64,000 nucleotides of DNA from Planctomycetota bacterium (GCA_019456145.1 VRUL01000012.1:1-64000); one strand, 5' to 3'. Positions 25,228-34,317 are shown, numbered from the stretch's first letter. Notes: a model not told the origin generated them from the sequence alone. Translations and numbers: made by a program.

Positions 25228-26835
25228 ATGGCTTATAAGAAGATACTATTCCGTACAGAAAAGCAACGGATACCAACGCATGGTTTTTTGGCGCTGCCGG
25301 TTTTATTGATCGCTTTGTTTTTCTATGTCGGAACCGGGGCGGCCGGTGAAAAAGCGATGAAGCCAAACGTGGATTCTGCGCTGGGTATCAATCTTGGCGG
25401 GGTTACATACTGGTCAACTGAAATTGTTTTTGTCGACCTTTTCAAACACTCCCAAACATGGAAGAGCCAGGCGCCAGGCAAAAAATACGGCCAGGGCGGG
25501 CCGCTCGATTTGACCAAAGACGGTTGGGTCGAAACGCTTGCCGATAACGGTCAGTTTGCCGATTCTATTATACTTAGCAGCATCAACGGGCGATATCCCG
25601 GCGGAATCTATACGTGCCTTTATGACGGCCGGGGAAAGCTAAAGTTTGCCTACGGGACATCGGTAACCGAGGAAAAGCTCGGCCGAATAAGAGTTCACGT
25701 CAAGCCAGAACAGAATCTGCTCACCTTAGGCATTACAAAAACCGACCCCAAAGATCCGGTGCGAAACATCCGGTCCATTTTGCCCGGCTTCGAAGATACC
25801 TACAGCAAACAGCCCTTCCATCCCGACTTTCTCAAGCGATGGGAAAAATTCAAGGTCATCCGCTTCATGGACTTTCAGAAAACCAACAATTCCAGGCAGA
25901 CCAATTTCTCCGACCGCCCCACTCCCGCGTTGCAGACACAGGGAGGCCGTGGCGGAGTCGCGCTGGAGTACATGATTCAATTAGCCAATACTTTAGAAGC
26001 TGATCCGTGGTTCTGTATGCCGCATCTTGCCACGGACGACTACATCCGCGAATTTGCCAGGATGGTCAAGCAGCAGCTCAAACCCAACCTCAAAGTCTAC
26101 ATCGAATATTCCAATGAATGCTGGAACAGTATGTTCGGACAGGCCCGCTATTGTAAGGACAAGGGCAAAGAGCTGGGACTAAGTGACAATGACTATCAGG
26201 CGCAACTGCGCTACTACTCAAAACGCTCGGTGCAGATATTCAAGCTCTGGGAAGAGGTGTTCGGCGGCCCCAAGCGACTGGTGCGTGTGCTGTCTGCCCA
26301 GAGTGCCAATCCATGGACCAGCGAGCAAGTGATGGATTTCGAAGCCGCTTTTAAGCACGCCGACGTTCTGGGAATTGCTCCCTACTTCGGGCACGCTTTG
26401 GGCAATCCCAAAAATCAGGACAACACCGTTAAAATGAGCGTGGATGAGGTCATAGAGGCATGTGAAGGATACATAGAGAAAAACAATAAGACCATCGCCA
26501 AACAGGCCGAGCTGGCAGCCGAGCGGGGCCTTGGCCTAATCGCCTACGAAGGAGGACAGCACCTTGTCGGGCACGGCGGTGCCGAGAACAATAAGAAGAT
26601 GGAGGAGTTGTTCCACGCAGCCAACCGCCATCCGCGGATGAAGCAGCTTTACTTAACGTACCTGGCTGGCTGGAAGAAGTCCGGCGGCAAAATGATGGCC
26701 ATCTTCTCATCGACGGGCAAGTACTCAAAGTGGGGAAGCTGGGGCATTATGGAGTACCACGGCCAGCCGCTGAGTTCGGCGCCGAAGTACCAGGCCGTCA
26801 TCGAATTCCTCGAAAATAATCCCAGATGGTGGTAA
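25228..26835 (+). CDS. Secreted glycosidase-like protein (GH-A clan-like)
   Basis: A 535-residue exported protein. A membrane-inserting N-terminal hydrophobic stretch (FLALPVLLIALFFYVGTGAA, about 19-38) acts as a signal peptide. The second half reads as a (beta/alpha)8 barrel: KVYIEYSNECWN places a conserved Asn-Glu pair (candidate acid/base) and GLIAYEGGQH a later Glu (candidate nucleophile), the arrangement of clan GH-A glycosidases. The first half, about 50-210, looks beta-rich and may be a carbohydrate-binding module. I cannot assign a known GH family number. GGGAG 7 bases upstream supports the start. Likely role: polysaccharide binding or hydrolysis at the surface, alongside the sulfatases and GH5 enzyme. 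Confidence 0.7.
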   Translation: MAYKKILFRTEKQRIPTHGFLALPVLLIALFFYVGTGAAGEKAMKPNVDSALGINLGGVTYWSTEIVFVDLFKHSQTWKSQAPGKKYGQGGPLDLTKDGWVETLADNGQFADSIILSSINGRYPGGIYTCLYDGRGKLKFAYGTSVTEEKLGRIRVHVKPEQNLLTLGITKTDPKDPVRNIRSILPGFEDTYSKQPFHPDFLKRWEKFKVIRFMDFQKTNNSRQTNFSDRPTPALQTQGGRGGVALEYMIQLANTLEADPWFCMPHLATDDYIREFARMVKQQLKPNLKVYIEYSNECWNSMFGQARYCKDKGKELGLSDNDYQAQLRYYSKRSVQIFKLWEEVFGGPKRLVRVLSAQSANPWTSEQVMDFEAAFKHADVLGIAPYFGHALGNPKNQDNTVKMSVDEVIEACEGYIEKNNKTIAKQAELAAERGLGLIAYEGGQHLVGHGGAENNKKMEELFHAANRHPRMKQLYLTYLAGWKKSGGKMMAIFSSTGKYSKWGSWGIMEYHGQPLSSAPKYQAVIEFLENNPRWW

Positions 26836-26859
26836 TTGGCAGCAGCATAATGTTGCTTC

Positions 26860-27687
26860 TCATCCTTCGCATGACTCGGCCTTCTCGTCAGCTTGCTTTT
26901 GGCCCTTTGGGCGTTTTAGTGAGAGTATCAGGCCGTACAGCGATATGACAAGTAATGGAATGTGCAGGACGCCGTTCCACCAGCGTCCGGCGGGATTGAT
27001 ACCAAAATTGGTGCACATGTTGTACAAGCCGATAATGAGTCCGACAAGACTTGTCACTCGCATAGCTGGAATATTGACTCTCGGCCAGTACAGGCTCAGC
27101 AGTGCCAGATAAACCGGCGTCATCAGGCAAAAGCCTAATCCTGAACCATTTGTGACCAGCAAAATGGGATTGAAATCCGGCCTGCCTCTGCTTGATGGGG
27201 CCCAGAAAGCCAGAATGGCCAGCGGCACGACCCAGTATCGCCATATAGGCAGCTTTCTGAGGGTATAGTCGTTTTGCAGCACGACCGCCTCCCAAGCCCA
27301 GAAACCCGCAACAATAAGGAACATCACTAAATTGATAGGGCACATCGACACTCCGTATTTGTCCGTGAAAGCTATGCTTTGACCAATGGCAAAGAGCACA
27401 TACGAGATGGCGACGTAGATGCCGAATACGCGGGCGAATTTATTGCCAAGAACCAAAATGCCGATGATCGCCAGAATAGCGATTACCTGGAAAATCGGAT
27501 AGATCTCGGGATGCTTGTAAACGATGGCATTGCCGAGGGCGTGTTGTATTACCTTCCCCCAATCCTCTATTTTGTAACCCTTCGAGGCATAAGGCGGAAT
27601 AAATTGAATCAAAAAAAACAGCCCAAAGAACCACCATTTTCGGGTTATTCTATCCAACTTTCTTTGCTGGTGAATAAGATTAGTCAT
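26860..27687 (-). CDS. Polytopic membrane protein, unknown
   Basis: A 275-residue integral membrane protein with about seven predicted helices, for example WWFFGLFFLIQFIPP, IFQVIAILAIIGILVLG, VFGIYVAISYVLFAIG, LVMFLIVAGFWAWEA and LLVISLYGLILSL. The termini are charged; the C-terminus is a lysine/glutamate tail. No transporter or enzyme signature is recognised. It is last of four minus-strand genes (membrane protein, winged-helix regulator, GyrI-like protein, this), 111 bases behind the GyrI-like gene, and may belong to the same response unit. It converges on the glycosidase-like gene with only 24 bases between stops. Confidence 0.75.
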   Translation of the reverse strand: MTNLIHQQRKLDRITRKWWFFGLFFLIQFIPPYASKGYKIEDWGKVIQHALGNAIVYKHPEIYPIFQVIAILAIIGILVLGNKFARVFGIYVAISYVLFAIGQSIAFTDKYGVSMCPINLVMFLIVAGFWAWEAVVLQNDYTLRKLPIWRYWVVPLAILAFWAPSSRGRPDFNPILLVTNGSGLGFCLMTPVYLALLSLYWPRVNIPAMRVTSLVGLIIGLYNMCTNFGINPAGRWWNGVLHIPLLVISLYGLILSLKRPKGQKQADEKAESCEG

Positions 27688-27798
27688 TTCCTGTTTACTC
27701 CTTGGACTTTGTTCGTCTTTTTCCTGCTGAGGACTATCGCTTTCAATGCAGCCGCAAGCCCTTCAAGCCAACCGAAAACGGCTCAGGTAAAACAAGTT

Positions 27799-28377
27799 TT
27801 AATCTTTTGTGAATTTGCTGACTGGGACCATAATCTCGGATTTCATCTGTGCGTAATTTCCAGCCATGGCGTTGGAAAGAAAGCTTTCCCTTGGGTCCTC
27901 GATGTGTACGTAGCCGGCTTTGTAAATCCAGGTAAAGAGCCGTTCATAAATGGGGCCGGGGTCTGCCTGCCCTTGGGGTTTTACAGCAACTGCCACGTCG
28001 AAAGCCGGCAGGGCCTTGACGTCTGTCATTTCACCCAGAGTGCCGCTGAGCTTCAACGCCTCTTTGCCCACCGGTATACGAATCTCCGTGAGCCAATGCT
28101 GACTTGAGACAAGCTTGGGGCTGTTTAAATAAACGTATGAAACCGGGCCGCGGGGTGTTATTCTTTTACGACCGGCCAGGGCAAATAACTTCCCTACAGC
28201 CGGACCTGTCTTGTCATAACTGCCGCGATAAATCGTGTACAAAACCACCTGCTCTTCTACTTTGCGAATTGCAAAGGCGGGTTTGCCGCCGACTGATTTT
28301 GCAGAAATCGCAGCGGTGCCCGCAACCATCAGGACAATGACCAACAATAACAGCAATGACATTCTTGACTTACTCAT
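27799..28377 (-). CDS. Exported GyrI-like effector-binding domain protein
   Basis: A 192-residue protein with a signal peptide (core LLLLLVIVLMVAGTAAI, cut near ISAKS) and a GyrI-like/AraC effector-binding domain. The pattern VVLYTIYRGSYDKTGPAVGK, GPVSYVYLNSP, then LTEIRIPVG matches that domain, in which two SH2-like halves form a cleft for small hydrophobic or cationic ligands. In transcription factors this domain senses drugs; an exported free-standing version suggests ligand binding in the periplasm. AAAGGAG 6 bases upstream fixes the start. It lies 81 bases downstream of the winged-helix regulator gene and is probably co-transcribed with it. Confidence 0.82.
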   Translation of the reverse strand: MSKSRMSLLLLLVIVLMVAGTAAISAKSVGGKPAFAIRKVEEQVVLYTIYRGSYDKTGPAVGKLFALAGRKRITPRGPVSYVYLNSPKLVSSQHWLTEIRIPVGKEALKLSGTLGEMTDVKALPAFDVAVAVKPQGQADPGPIYERLFTWIYKAGYVHIEDPRESFLSNAMAGNYAQMKSEIMVPVSKFTKD

Positions 28378-28458
28378 CTGAATCTCCTTTCATTAAATTG
28401 ATTTCTTTTGGCATTTTTTATTTTCATATTTTTTTGCAAAAACACTTCGGTATGCCTT

Positions 28459-28758
28459 TCATTTTTTTGGGCCTCCGATTATCTTTTTAAGTGCGGCTGT
28501 GTGTTCGTCGAAGGCGTCACGACCTTTTCCCGTGGCTTTGATGAAAGTGCGAGGCTTGCGGGCGATAAAGGTTTTCTCAGTCTTGACGTAACCAGCGTTT
28601 TCAAGTTTAGCCAAATGCGCTCCGAGGTTACCGTCTGTGAGGTTGAGAATTTTGCGCAGATACACGAAATCTACCTGCTCACCGGGATCAAGGGCGAGAA
28701 GCGATGCCATTATTTGCAGCCGGGCCGGCTGGTGTATAATGTTATCGAGTTTAGCCAT
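28459..28758 (-). CDS. Winged-helix transcriptional regulator (HTH_34 type)
   Basis: A 99-residue winged-helix regulator. IIHQPARLQIMASLLAL is the first helix pair; DFVYLRKILNLTDGNLGAHLAKLENAGYV is, in two parts, the helix-turn-helix and recognition helix; FIARKPRTFIKATGKG is the wing. This is the pattern of small MarR/ArsR-related repressors (HTH_34), which usually sit beside a membrane protein. ATG 28758 starts 2 bases after the stop of the upstream membrane gene, with GGAAAT before it; an in-frame extension to 28917 would only re-read the neighbour. It probably controls its own operon through the palindrome at 29382-29400. Confidence 0.9.
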   Translation of the reverse strand: MAKLDNIIHQPARLQIMASLLALDPGEQVDFVYLRKILNLTDGNLGAHLAKLENAGYVKTEKTFIARKPRTFIKATGKGRDAFDEHTAALKKIIGGPKK

Positions 28759-28760
28759 AG

Positions 28761-29345
28761 CTATTTCCAAAACAATCGAATATATAATCCGGTCCCAAGA
28801 ATTGAACCGCCCCCGGTCGGAGCCATCCACAGGCAATAATAACTCGGTGGTATCAGGTAAAAACCCACAAGCGTCGTGCAGGTTACACCCAGTCCCAACC
28901 AGACCATATAATAGCACTTAAACCAAAGACCGGTGACTATATAAGCGAACATGATAGTGGTGCATATAAATGCGTTTATCTGTATTCCATGAAGAGGCTT
29001 TAGAATGGAAAGCCAGAGAAAAATATAAACAAATAGCAAACTCCAGAACCAAAATATCCGCCATCCAATCTTCTCAGCAGCAGGGATTTTGACTGGATTG
29101 GCCGAACGAGATTGACTCCAACTAAAAACAAGGGTAGCAATACAACCTATCCCGCTAAGACCCATCCATATCGGCCAGACCCATCCGAGAAAAAAATGAG
29201 TTCCTAAAAAGGCAACAAACCAAATCAGCCCCCACATCATCAGCATGGCACTGTCATAGCTGGCGGCGATTGTCTTTCGCGTGCGGATCGAAACAGCTTG
29301 AATTTGCTCTAACGAATCCTGAGCTTCTTTTTCCGATATATCCAT
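28761..29345 (-). CDS. Membrane protein co-transcribed with winged-helix regulator
   Basis: A 194-residue membrane protein with about five or six helices (for example MLMMWGLIWFVAFLGTHFFLG, WPIWMGLSGIGCIATLVFSW, and two paired helices near 100-150). The cytoplasmic N-terminal 25 residues are charged (MDISEKEAQDSLEQIQAVSI). Proteins of this kind are routinely encoded just before HTH_34 regulators; their function is not known. AAGGAG 8 bases upstream marks the start. First gene of the operon, directly behind a perfect palindromic operator candidate. Confidence 0.82.
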   Translation of the reverse strand: MDISEKEAQDSLEQIQAVSIRTRKTIAASYDSAMLMMWGLIWFVAFLGTHFFLGWVWPIWMGLSGIGCIATLVFSWSQSRSANPVKIPAAEKIGWRIFWFWSLLFVYIFLWLSILKPLHGIQINAFICTTIMFAYIVTGLWFKCYYMVWLGLGVTCTTLVGFYLIPPSYYCLWMAPTGGGSILGTGLYIRLFWK

Positions 29346-29700
29346 AATAAAAACTCCTTAATAACGTTCTACTATGCAGAGTACTCTATACTATAGAGTA
29401 AAATAACAAACCACACTCTTTGCCACAACAAAAAAACGCATTTTTTTGATATTTTTTTTAGAAACCTGCCGAGTCTGCCCGGCTTAAATTACACAACCTC
29501 CGTGTCTCAAAGAGGTTATATCGAGCCGGTGTCTGTAGACTTTTATGTAAGATTCGGCAAATCTGAGCTTGAATATTCCAGACTGCCGCGATTCAACTAC
29601 ATTCACAGGTCGTACATAAAATGGTTTGAAAATTCATCGGTTCGGAGTAGACTTTCCGATTGTACAGAAGGACAAGTTATTTTATTTGCAGGATGAGATT
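29346..29700. other. Divergent intergenic region
   Basis: No gene. Carries the palindromic operator candidate for the minus-strand operon, and on the plus strand a candidate promoter for the aminotransferase, TTGAAA (29626-29631), 16-base spacer, TAGACT (29648-29653). Confidence 0.45.
29382..29400. promoter_or_regulatory. Perfect interrupted palindrome, candidate operator
   Basis: TACTCTATA-C-TATAGAGTA, 9-bp arms around one central base, 37 bases upstream of the membrane protein/regulator operon. Size and symmetry fit a winged-helix dimer site. It contains TATA-like -10 elements, so binding could block the promoter. Confidence 0.6.
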
Positions 29701-30960
29701 ATGTCTGATTTTAATAAGGATAGCCGCAACAGGCGTATTACCGACAAGCAGATTGAGCCGGCACAGAGAATAAAGCGTTTGCCACCCTATCTTTTCGGGC
29801 GGTTAAATGCATTAAAGCTGGCCAAGCGGCAGTCGGGCGCCGACATTATAGACCTGGGGATGGGCAATCCGTCTGACAGGGCGCCGCAGGTTGTTATTGA
29901 CAAGCTGTGCGAAGCGGCACAGGACCGGCGGAACCACCGTTACAGCGCATCAAGAGGTATCAAGGGGCTGCGAAAAGAAATCGCAAACAAATACGAACGG
30001 AAATGGGGCGTGCAACTGGACCCGGAAACCGAGGTCCTGGCGTGCATCGGCTCGAAGGAAGGTTTTAGCCATTTGTGTTTGGCGATGCTTGGGCCGGGGG
30101 ACACCACGATTGTGCCCGAACCTACTTTCCCGATTCATAATTACGGGGTCGTTTTAGCCGGCGCAAATGTGATATCGGTTCCGCTGGGCTGCGATCAAAA
30201 ATTTATAGATAACATCGCGATGGTCTGCGAAAATCTTTACCCAAAGCCAAAGCTGCTGATTCTCAATTACCCGCACAATCCCACAGCGATGACGGTAGAG
30301 CCTGGATTTTTTGAGCCGGTTGTTGATTTGGCAAAACGGCTCGGCATAGCGGTGATTCATGATTTTGCTTACGGTGAGACGTGTTTTGACGGGTATAAAG
30401 CGCCGAGCTTTCTTTCGGTAAAAGGCGCAAAAGATATCGGCGTCGAATTTACTACCATGAGCAAGCCGTACAATATGGCGGGCTTTAGAATCGGATTTGC
30501 CGCCGGCAACAGGGACATGCTCGAATACCTTGCGACAATAAAGGGCTATTACGATTACGGAATATTTCAGGCCGTACAGATAGCGGGGATTATAGCCGTG
30601 CGGGACTGCGAAGCCGATATTGACACCCAGAACCAAAAGTATCAGTCCCGGCGGGACGTTGTCTGCGAGGGGCTTGTCAGGATCGGCTGGGAGGTAGAAA
30701 AGCCAAGGGCAACAATGTTCGTATGGGCAAAGGTTCCGGAAGAACACCTCGGGGGTAAAGGAACTATCGATTACGCTGTGGATCTGATGGAGCATGCCGA
30801 AGTTTCAGTCGCGCCGGGAAGGGCATTCGGGGAAAACGGCGAAGGGTATATGCGAATAGCACTTGTTGAAAATGAGCAGCGGCTGCGGCAGGCGATTCGC
30901 AATATCAGCCGGTTCGTCCAGCAAAAGCCCATACGAAGAAAACCAATAAAGAAAAGCTAA
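29701..30960 (+). CDS. Class I/II PLP aminotransferase (AlaC-like)
   Basis: A fold-type I aminotransferase of 419 residues, closest in pattern to the AlaC/YfdZ glutamate-pyruvate group and LL-diaminopimelate aminotransferases. DLGMGNPSDRAP opens the substrate region; LNYPHNPTAM and VIHDFAYGETCFDG hold cofactor-binding Asn, Asp and Tyr; the PLP lysine is Lys255 in MSKPYNMAGFRIGF; an arginine near the C-terminus in GYMRIALVE binds the carboxylate. Likely reaction: alanine synthesis from pyruvate and glutamate. ATG 29701 was preferred over the frame start at 29626, whose extra 25 residues are outside the family. The last 28 codons are duplicated at 33.3 kb. Confidence 0.92.
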   Translation: MSDFNKDSRNRRITDKQIEPAQRIKRLPPYLFGRLNALKLAKRQSGADIIDLGMGNPSDRAPQVVIDKLCEAAQDRRNHRYSASRGIKGLRKEIANKYERKWGVQLDPETEVLACIGSKEGFSHLCLAMLGPGDTTIVPEPTFPIHNYGVVLAGANVISVPLGCDQKFIDNIAMVCENLYPKPKLLILNYPHNPTAMTVEPGFFEPVVDLAKRLGIAVIHDFAYGETCFDGYKAPSFLSVKGAKDIGVEFTTMSKPYNMAGFRIGFAAGNRDMLEYLATIKGYYDYGIFQAVQIAGIIAVRDCEADIDTQNQKYQSRRDVVCEGLVRIGWEVEKPRATMFVWAKVPEEHLGGKGTIDYAVDLMEHAEVSVAPGRAFGENGEGYMRIALVENEQRLRQAIRNISRFVQQKPIRRKPIKKS

Positions 30961-31061
30961 GGGCCGTTACTCTGCAACCGGCAAGCCAGGGCGCAATTAA
31001 GAGATTCAAAAATCCCGTGAAATACTCAGGTTCAAGACGTACCAATAAAAAAGGCCGCAAG
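30876..31061 (+). repeat. Direct repeat copy 1 (3' end of aminotransferase gene)
   Basis: 186 bases covering the last 28 codons of the aminotransferase gene, its stop and about 100 bases beyond, ending at the start of a GGCCG hairpin. It matches 33281-33465 in the same orientation with roughly 10 substitutions and one gap, about 94% identity counted by eye. The sugar dehydrogenase gene lies between the copies. Confidence 0.95.
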
Positions 31062-31077
31062 GAGAATCTTCACGGCC
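31053..31077. terminator. Hairpin between converging aminotransferase and sugar dehydrogenase genes
   Basis: GGCCG (31053-31057) / CGGCC (31073-31077), with an A-run on the left and a short T-run on the right; suitable for either direction. Confidence 0.5.
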
Positions 31078-31109
31078 ATTTAACCTAACATCAGATTGTA
31101 ACAAACTAA

Positions 31110-33050
31110 TTAAAATGGCGGCGGTCCAAAAATCGTGAAGCTCCAGACCATACCCGTGGTTGTGTCAGAGGTGCCGACCTCATCGATACGCCAGTAGTAC
31201 GTAGTGCTCATAGTCATTGTGCCGGGGTCGAATGTTGTAGCACTCTGGTTTTGTATGAATGGCGGTGCACTGCTCGTGCCGAAGTACACATCGTGCGATA
31301 TGGCATCAGACCCAGCCGTCCAGCTCAAATCAGCGTCCACATTGCTGATGCCAGCGCCATCAGAAGGATTCGGATTACTTGCCTGAAGATAGTTAGGTAT
31401 AGTCACGAAGCCCCAAACTGTACCTGTGGCTATGCCCCAGCCATTGACCGCATCGATACGCCAGTAGTACGTACTATTATTGACCATTGTGCCGGGATCG
31501 AATGTTGCAGCAGTCTGGTTGCCTATGAACGGCGGCGGACTGCTCGTGCCGAAGAAAACATCGTGAGATGTCGCATTAAAGGCCGCCCAGCTCAAATCAG
31601 CGTTTGGATCGACGTCCATTGCGCCATTGGCTGGATTTGGATTGCTTGCCTGACTCGGTGGGTTACCTGTAAGCCATTCATCGAAAAATACGTCGGCGTC
31701 ACTAAAATTGATAATGTTATCACTCGGATCTGAGATGTCATATTTTGGATTCCATTGGGCATCCCCGGGTTGAGTCGACCAGGCCAATGCAAACATAGCA
31801 AAGTCCGTTATGCCTACGCCGCAGTCCCCTTCGAAATCACCGCTCGGCGCCGGGTAGCATACGATCTTGAACACCTCACCAACGAGATCCACGATGTACA
31901 GGTTGCCAAAAGCGTCCTCGCCGAACGACGAAATCGACTCGATGGAACCGACATCGGGGGAGAGTTCGGCGGTGCGGTTGATGAATTCGGTTTTGTTGGC
32001 GCCGTCAAAGCGAAACGACCAGATCTGATCGGTGACATAATCCGCGAAGAAATAGGTACCTTGCAACTCTGCGATCGGGCCCCGGTAGACGTAGCCGCCA
32101 GTGATGGAGTAGCCGCCATCGGGAGCGCCGACGTGCGTATATTCGTGAATCGGAGCTGTGAAGCTCGAGTCATTGCAGGGGAGTGGATCGTTCGAGAAGT
32201 TACATCGTGTACCTTCCATCACCCGCCATCCGTAATTTTCCCCGCCGGTGCTCGATGCGGGTTGGAAATTGATCTCCTCACGCTGGCTCTGTCCGACATC
32301 GGCGATGTATAAATCACCAGTGAGCCGGTCGAAGCTCGGGCGCCATGGGTTGCGCAAGCCGTACGCCCAGATCTCGTCATCGCCCGTGACGCCCACAAAC
32401 GGATTGTCGTTTGGGATCGCATAGTTGCGGTTGGTATCTCCGGGAAAGTCGTCGCCGTTGACGTTTATGCGCAGTATCTTGCCCAGTTTTTGGTTGGTGA
32501 TGTCTTGCGCGCGGTTGCCTGGGTCGTTGCCGCTGCCGCCGTCGCCACTGGAGATATAGAGAAAATTATCCGGTCCGAATCCGAGCCAGCCGCCGTTGTG
32601 ATTACTATACGGTTGACTGTAGGTCATGACCGTAGTGCCACTGCCCGGATTGGCGATGTCCGGGTCGCCTGCCGATACCTGGTATCTGCGGATATTGGTC
32701 GTCCCACCTGATCCGTTGAAGTTGACGTAGAAGAATCCGTTGGTAGCATAGTCTGGATGAAACGCCAGGCCAAGCAGTCCCTGTTCATTGCCGGTTGCAA
32801 GACCGTCTATGTCTAAAAACGGGGTGCTGTTAACCAGACCCGTGTTGAGATTCAAGATTTTGATTTGTCCGGTGTGCTGTTCGGCAATAAACAAACGGTC
32901 GGTGTCGCCACGCGGGGCAGTAACATAGATCGGCCGAAACAACTCCGAGGCGACACGCTTCGTGGCGATAGAGGCCTGAGCCGATCCGGCGCCACTGAGC
33001 AGCGCTATTAGAACACAAGCCAGTACACGATGTGATAAAATGCTAAACAT
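31110..33050 (-). CDS. Secreted PQQ-type sugar dehydrogenase with dockerin-like and Fn3-like modules
   Basis: A 646-residue exported protein. After the signal peptide (cut near AQASIA, about 25), residues 30-395 form a glucose/sorbosone dehydrogenase-type six-bladed propeller: RPIYVTAPRGDTDRLFIAEQ, GLLGLAFHPDYATNGFFYVN, GYVYRGPIAELQGTYFFADY. This fold (soluble glucose dehydrogenase, Hhip) oxidises sugars with PQQ and calcium. Residues about 400-470 are a dockerin-like duplicated calcium motif (GDCGVGITDFAMFALAWS, then DNIINFSDADVFFDEWL). The C-terminus is two near-identical Fn3-like units (QASNPNPANGAMDVDPNADL and QASNPNPSDGAGISNVDADL) duplicated at DNA level. ATG 33050 follows GGAGG. No cohesin partner is visible. 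Confidence 0.9.
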   Translation of the reverse strand: MFSILSHRVLACVLIALLSGAGSAQASIATKRVASELFRPIYVTAPRGDTDRLFIAEQHTGQIKILNLNTGLVNSTPFLDIDGLATGNEQGLLGLAFHPDYATNGFFYVNFNGSGGTTNIRRYQVSAGDPDIANPGSGTTVMTYSQPYSNHNGGWLGFGPDNFLYISSGDGGSGNDPGNRAQDITNQKLGKILRINVNGDDFPGDTNRNYAIPNDNPFVGVTGDDEIWAYGLRNPWRPSFDRLTGDLYIADVGQSQREEINFQPASSTGGENYGWRVMEGTRCNFSNDPLPCNDSSFTAPIHEYTHVGAPDGGYSITGGYVYRGPIAELQGTYFFADYVTDQIWSFRFDGANKTEFINRTAELSPDVGSIESISSFGEDAFGNLYIVDLVGEVFKIVCYPAPSGDFEGDCGVGITDFAMFALAWSTQPGDAQWNPKYDISDPSDNIINFSDADVFFDEWLTGNPPSQASNPNPANGAMDVDPNADLSWAAFNATSHDVFFGTSSPPPFIGNQTAATFDPGTMVNNSTYYWRIDAVNGWGIATGTVWGFVTIPNYLQASNPNPSDGAGISNVDADLSWTAGSDAISHDVYFGTSSAPPFIQNQSATTFDPGTMTMSTTYYWRIDEVGTSDTTTGMVWSFTIFGPPPF

Positions 33051-33280
33051 CCTTCCTCCTTTCACCACAATTTATTCTCATCCCCCATTTCCACTTAAAA
33101 CCCTTACTCACACTTGTATTTTCCACAATTTATATATAATACCAATTCCGTCCTGAAATCACAACCATTTTTTTTACTCAATTGCCATTGCCGCCCTCCC
33201 TGGGTCCTCTGCGGCCCCGGTGCAAACAAGCACTTTTCACAGAGAATACAGGAAATCCAAATATCAAATGTTCGAAACCA

Positions 33281-33465
33281 GCAGCGGCTGCGGCAGGCGA
33301 TTCGCAATATCAGCCGATTCGTCCAGCAAAAGCCGATACGAAGAAAACCAATAAAGAAAAGCTAAGGTTGCTTACTCTGCAACCGGCAAGCCAGGGCGCA
33401 ATTAAAAGATTCAAAAATCCCGTGAAATACTCAGGTTAAAGCCGTACAAATAAAAAGGCCGCAAG
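33281..33465 (+). repeat. Direct repeat copy 2 (orphan aminotransferase tail)
   Basis: Second copy of the 30876-31061 segment, here detached from any gene: 28 codons identical in protein to the aminotransferase C-terminus, then stop and the same trailing sequence. It ends in a GGCCG...CGGCC hairpin like copy 1. Confidence 0.95.
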
Positions 33466-33579
33466 TCCCGATTGTATCGGTACTCACGGCCCTCAAATCA
33501 ACCGTCGGCTCACAACTGACTTACCGGCCGCCGTTTACCAATAAAATGGGGGAGGAGGCAGGCAACCTCCTCCATCCGT

Positions 33580-34080
33580 TCATTCGCCTTGCGGGTCGAG
33601 GATGATCCCGTCATAATGTCTGACCCCCGACCCAAAGGTGCCGCTCAACGTTAATATCATCTTCATTCCCTCAAAGCCTCCGCCACCATGAACGGTGGTG
33701 TGGCCCAAGACCGACCAGCCTGTAATTGTGTTGCTGAATCGCCCTTGGAAGGTGCCGCTGATCTCGCCCCAAGTCTTATTGGATGCGAGGGTGCCGAATT
33801 CGTCCCCGTCTCCGGTCGCCGGGTTTAAGTTCCAATTAATGACACCGGTTCCGGATCCTACGGTGTCGCCGGTAACGTCGTGAGAAAAGGACTGACCTCG
33901 AACGTGCTGGATTCCGTCCTCATCTGTCCATTCCATGACAGGAGACCCGATGAAACCTGTGATAGTCACGTCGCCTTCTACCGGTGACTCTGTGGCCTTG
34001 GCCCAAACGATGGACGTGATCAGGACAACGCCGACAAGCAGTGTGAGGCAGGCGATAGTTTTAATCTTTCTCTTTGACAT
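33580..34080 (-). CDS. Secreted hypothetical protein
   Basis: A 166-residue exported protein. The signal peptide is basic (KRKIK) with core TIACLTLLVGVVLITSIVWA. The mature part is glycine- and threonine-rich and predicted all beta, with segments such as WGEISGTFQGRFSNTITGWS and GGGGFEGMKMILTLSGTF that recall small beta-barrel (allene-oxide-cyclase or lipocalin-like) proteins. That resemblance is weak and is not a family assignment. AAAGGA upstream supports the start. Lies alone between repeat copy 2 and the kinase gene. Confidence 0.7.
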   Translation of the reverse strand: MSKRKIKTIACLTLLVGVVLITSIVWAKATESPVEGDVTITGFIGSPVMEWTDEDGIQHVRGQSFSHDVTGDTVGSGTGVINWNLNPATGDGDEFGTLASNKTWGEISGTFQGRFSNTITGWSVLGHTTVHGGGGFEGMKMILTLSGTFGSGVRHYDGIILDPQGE

Positions 34081-34317
34081 TTTGTTTTCCTTTCACTCTC
34101 CCTACTTGTACTCTTTCTCGGCTTGCAGTATTATTGAATGGGCATCGGCTTGGGCGCGCAAACCAACCGCCCTTGCTGGGCCGGGCCGGTAAGTGCTTTC
34201 TTAGTGGTTAGGGCTTACCGGCCACTTTTCTTAATATTTCAATCTCTGCGTGGCAACAACCCCGCAGAATCCTACAATACTGGTTCTTGCTGTTGCTTCA
34301 CACGTTCGCAGCTTTGG

